From: Asterella californica
Taxonomy: Eukaryota > Streptophyta > Marchantiopsida > Marchantiales > Aytoniaceae
Assembly: GCA_036924285.1 (NCBI GenBank)
Contig: JAYKYS010000136.1
Location: 1-64,000, forward strand
DNA: 64,000 bases
Direction: 5' to 3'
Shown: positions 61,321 through 64,000 of the stretch, piece by piece
How positions within the stretch are numbered: the stretch's first letter is position 1
Layout of the letters: each line of letters begins with the position of its first letter
Made by a program: the position numbers and the translations under genes
The notes under the pieces: model-generated
Told to the model about the DNA's origin: nothing
Database searches by the model: none
Seen by the model: the letters and a program-made list of their open reading frames with translations, nothing else

Positions 61321-62373
61321 GCTGGTCGTCATGGACTCAGAACGCTTTGCCAGCCCCATTACGGGGAATTTTTGCAGTGGACTGAGCGCCTGTTGCACCC
61401 GAATTAGGCCGTTGTTCCTGCATATCTCAGGTTCGTCTGGTGTCCTGAAGGCTCTTTTGCTTGAAAGGAATAGGCAACTATCCTGTAACCCAAAAAAAAA
61501 AAAAAAAAAAAAAAAAGGCAACTTAAAAAACTCAAAACACAGAGAGTTTGATGCTTGTGAGTGTGTGTCCCCTCATCATGACAATCATCGTGAGGATAAG
61601 ACCAAAGCACAAGCACAAGATGCATGCCTTGCGACGTAGGCTTACTTGCATAGATTGCATTTTTGCCAGGCATGCTCTGCCCTTCTTGCTCGCAAACATA
61701 GCAAGCACCAACATGGCTGCCGTTCTTGGCAGGCCTGTGTTCCTGCAGAGATTTTCTGCCCTAGGCTGTATATCGTAAGGGCCAGTTGGTCCACGTCTTC
61801 GAGTGGTACGTGGTAATTTTGTTAGGGGTTTGAGTTGCTGCTGCAGCTTTCCAAAAGCAGACCCAGCAGCTCAAGCCAGACATGAGCCAGCAAGCTTTAG
61901 ATGCAGACCCTATCCGTTGCTGGGCGTCTGTGACTACCCAGGCTGGTGTGCAATCACCCTTACTGCCAAGAACGGCAGCCATGTTGGTGCTTGCTATGTT
62001 TGCGAGCAAGAAGGGCAGAGCATGCCTGGCAAAAATGCAATCTATGCAAGTAAGCCTACGTCGCAAGGCATGCATCTTGTGCTTGTGCTTTGGTCTTATC
62101 CTCACGATGATTGTCATGATGAGGGGACACACACTCACAAGCATCAAACTCTCTGTGTTTTGAGTTTTTTAAGTTGCCTTTTTTTTTTTTTTTTTTTTTT
62201 TTGGGTTACAGGATAGTTGCCTATTCCTTTCAAGCAAAAGAGCCTTCAGGACACCAGACGAACCTGAGATATGCAGGAACAACGGCCTAATTCGGGTGCA
62301 ACAGGCGCTCAGTCCACTGCAAAAATTCCCCGTAATGGGGCTGGCAAAGCGTTCTGAGTCCATGACGACCAGC
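61321..62373. repeat. inverted duplication, 412-bp arms, 230-bp spacer
   Basis: The left arm 61321-61732 and right arm 61963-62373 are reverse complements. Both contain a LINE 3' end with its homopolymer tail (A run about 61493-61516; T run about 62179-62202) and ~215 bp of non-LINE sequence. The spacer is 61733-61962. The outer break lies at GCTGGTCG, one half of a stem-loop present in every full 3' UTR copy. Confidence 0.88.
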
Positions 62374-62613
62374 CAACAACAGCTGGTCGTGTCATGACCT
62401 CGGTAATGATGTGTCACGGAAGAAGCAACAAGAGCACAGTGTGCCCTTGCACCAGCAAATGCAACATCGCAACTGGAAAGGCAACTTGGCCGGCTAAATT
62501 GCCGTGCCAAGCAAAGGAAATGTTGAACACAATCCCAAGAGTATGATGGCCAATGTCTAGGAGTACTGGGCAGACATGGTAACGCTAAGTGAGCTTCGCT
62601 AAGTTGCCTTTTT
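62171..62613 (-). mobile_element. 5'-truncated LINE 3' end with 13-bp target-site duplication
   Basis: AAGTTGCCTTTTT at 62171-62183 and 62601-62613 flanks about 417 bp of the LINE 3' UTR, truncated at GAGCTTCGCT. The left part of this copy forms the right arm of the inverted duplication, so the insertion preceded that rearrangement. Confidence 0.85.
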
Positions 62614-62639
62614 GTTGAAGTTGTCGCCCTTGCCATCAC

Positions 62640-63587
62640 AGTTTGTCGTGCCATCAAGCATGCGCCACATGTGCATTCCTGACGCAACAGTGTCGGTAGT
62701 CTTGCTTGCATATGCTCATAGGTTTTTGCCTGCAATGGGTACTGATGAAGATTCCACCAGCCTGCGCAAGGCTTGTGCAGCCATAAACCCCCCCCCCCCC
62801 CCCCCAGGTGGTGGCCGTGGCAAGAACAAAAGGTGGATCTGCAGCGAACCGGATGAGCCATCCCCTGCAAAAAAGTCCAAGCAGTGGCACGACAGTGCAG
62901 CTGTCAAAGGCGACATAGCATGTGCAGCTGGCATCCCAACACAGCAGGCTGCTCACCCCTTCAAACAAACCGGAGTCAAGTCCAGCCATGCCCTGCAGAA
63001 GCTGGTGTATCATAGCGGAGAAGAGCGTGAGGCTGAGGCCATGCACCTCACTGCAGGGGAGGTACATGCTGTGTTTGACATGGCAATAGGTGGCACAGGC
63101 AAGAACGCAGCTTTTGCGGGGCCTAAGCTGACTAAGCTAACCAACTGGGAATGTGGCATCAACAAGCGCTTCATGGGCAGCTTGGCGTCATATCAAAAAG
63201 GTGACTCAACAGCTCTGAAACAAGTGTATGTATGCCAATATGCAGGCTCCACGTACCATCTGCTGGTGCCACCAAATTCTGAAGGTCCTGGGCCGGGCAT
63301 GTGGACTCTTGCACCTGGACACTGTGTATGACTATGCTTTCTGAAGATCTTTCTGATTGGTGAGTACCAACATGTCACTTGTGCTTGCAGAGGAGTCCAG
63401 CAAGGAAACTGAGGACTCAGATCAAGAGGGGTCTCCTGCGGCTGCTGCCTCCACCAGCAGGGCTGACGCTGCTGCCCGCTCTGTCGCCCAGCAGGCGAGA
63501 GGTGCAGGCCGAGGTGGCCAGCGGGGCCGTAGCCGAGGTCGAGGGCGGGGCAGCGGAGCTGCTGTCAACGGCAGAGAAGGTACAGTG
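62640..63587 (+). CDS. unidentified gene with RG-rich exon (partial)
   Basis: A first open segment (about 62640-63328) contains a poly-C tract (62789-62806), a basic KKSKQW segment and a folded-looking part with LTNWECGINKRFMGSL and STYHLLVPPNSEGPGPG. A splice junction near 63328/63392 leads to an acidic-then-RG-rich exon (ETEDSDQEG, then GRGGQRGRSRGRGRGSG) ending at a GTACAG donor. RG-rich tails often bind RNA, but no family was recognised. A LINE fragment is inserted just after the donor. It could be a host gene or an ORF of another transposon. Confidence 0.3.
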
Positions 63588-63771
63588 ACTGTGGCCATCT
63601 TTTTTTTTTTTTTTTTTTTTTTTGGGTTACAGGATAGTTGCCTATTCCTTTCAAGCAAAAGAGCCTTCAGGACACCAGACGAACCTGAGATATGCAGGAA
63701 CAACGGCCTAATTCGGGTGCAACAGGCGTGGCCTGTCAACGGCAGAGAAGGTACAGTGACTGTGGCCATCT
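63562..63771 (-). mobile_element. 132-bp LINE tail insertion with 39-bp target-site duplication
   Basis: A 39-bp direct repeat at 63562-63600 and 63733-63771 (starting CTGTCAACGGCAG and ending GTGGCCATCT) flanks 132 bp. The insert is a T run followed by the last ~100 bp of the LINE family. The insertion lies at the exon-intron boundary of the RG-rich gene and duplicates the splice donor. Confidence 0.92.
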
Positions 63772-64000
63772 GCAGCTGGAATTACTGCTATGCTGTGAGT
63801 GCATGTTCTTACTCATACTACAAGCCTCTGACATACGTGTCTGTTAGTGGCATGTCCTGCTGCACCTGCTGATTGGCTGTCATGCTCTAGCTGTTATTGC
63901 TTCCAGCTCTGAAGTCTACAGCATCCGTTTGCACTGGTGAACTGTTGCCTGCTTACTGAAGCTGTTGCTACAATGGCTGTATCTGTAATATCAATGGCTG

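Noticed and set aside
61070..61639. 189-codon plus-strand open frame with Phe and Lys tracts
   Set aside because: The Phe and Lys tracts are the T and A tails of two retroposon ends, so the frame crosses unrelated repeats.
62169..62870. 233-codon minus-strand open frame
   Set aside because: It runs through the LINE 3' UTR, its A-tail (a Lys tract) and a poly-C tract. It is an accident of repeat sequence, not a gene.
1..64000. CRISPR arrays, operons, ribosome binding sites
   Set aside because: No regularly spaced identical repeats were seen, and the exon-intron structure shows nuclear eukaryotic DNA, so bacterial features do not apply.
1..64000. tRNA or rRNA genes
   Set aside because: No cloverleaf with matching A and B boxes, and no rRNA core sequence, was noticed on reading. 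A covariance-model search would be needed to exclude a divergent or intron-containing tRNA.

Overview
The window is nuclear DNA from an intron-rich eukaryote, most likely a green alga of the Chlorophyta (trebouxiophyte-like). The evidence is short protein-coding exons joined by GT-AG introns (a few GC-AG), closely packed genes on both strands, a plant-type dynamin DRP5A-like protein, a plastid fibrillin with a transit-like N-terminus, a golgin-84-type Golgi tether and a DNAAF5/HEATR2 axonemal-dynein assembly factor. The last implies a lineage that can still build motile cilia. Genus and species cannot be fixed from the sequence alone. Gene identities are reads of conserved motifs; no database search was possible.

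Layout. 0-10 kb, minus strand: an unidentified exon block, a TolB-like six-bladed beta-propeller gene (ends weakly defined) and a GT31 beta-1,3-galactosyltransferase. 10-13 kb: no convincing gene; two families of degenerate tandem repeats. 13.1-16.2 kb, minus: isoaspartyl dipeptidase (IadA type). 17.3-20.3 kb, plus: proline dehydrogenase. 21.6-23.5 kb, minus: plastid fibrillin/PAP. 23.9-28.0 kb, plus: cytochrome P450. 28-34 kb: poorly resolved, with scattered exon-like pieces on the minus strand. 34.2-36.9 kb, minus: MidA/NDUFAF7-type methyltransferase. 37.2-38.8 kb, plus: ribonucleotide reductase small subunit. 39.3-44.8 kb, minus: DNAAF5. 45.3-50.1 kb, plus: DRP5A-like dynamin (15 exons, frame intact). 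50.7-55.3 kb, plus: golgin-84-like protein (11 exons, frame intact). 55.9-63.8 kb: a nested cluster of non-LTR retrotransposon 3' ends, with target-site duplications and a 412-bp inverted duplication, sitting in unidentified, possibly host, exons.

The genes are unrelated housekeeping and metabolic functions, not a pathway cluster. Four neighbouring pairs are divergent with short shared upstream regions (IadA/PRODH, fibrillin/P450, methyltransferase/RNR, DNAAF5/dynamin). Two things stand out. First, four conserved genes (PRODH, RNR small subunit, P450, fibrillin) each carry exactly one apparent single-base deletion. This suggests consensus errors of a long-read assembly rather than four independent pseudogenes. 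Second, the right-hand retroposon cluster preserves a readable insertion and rearrangement history. I did not find a convincing new multi-gene system.
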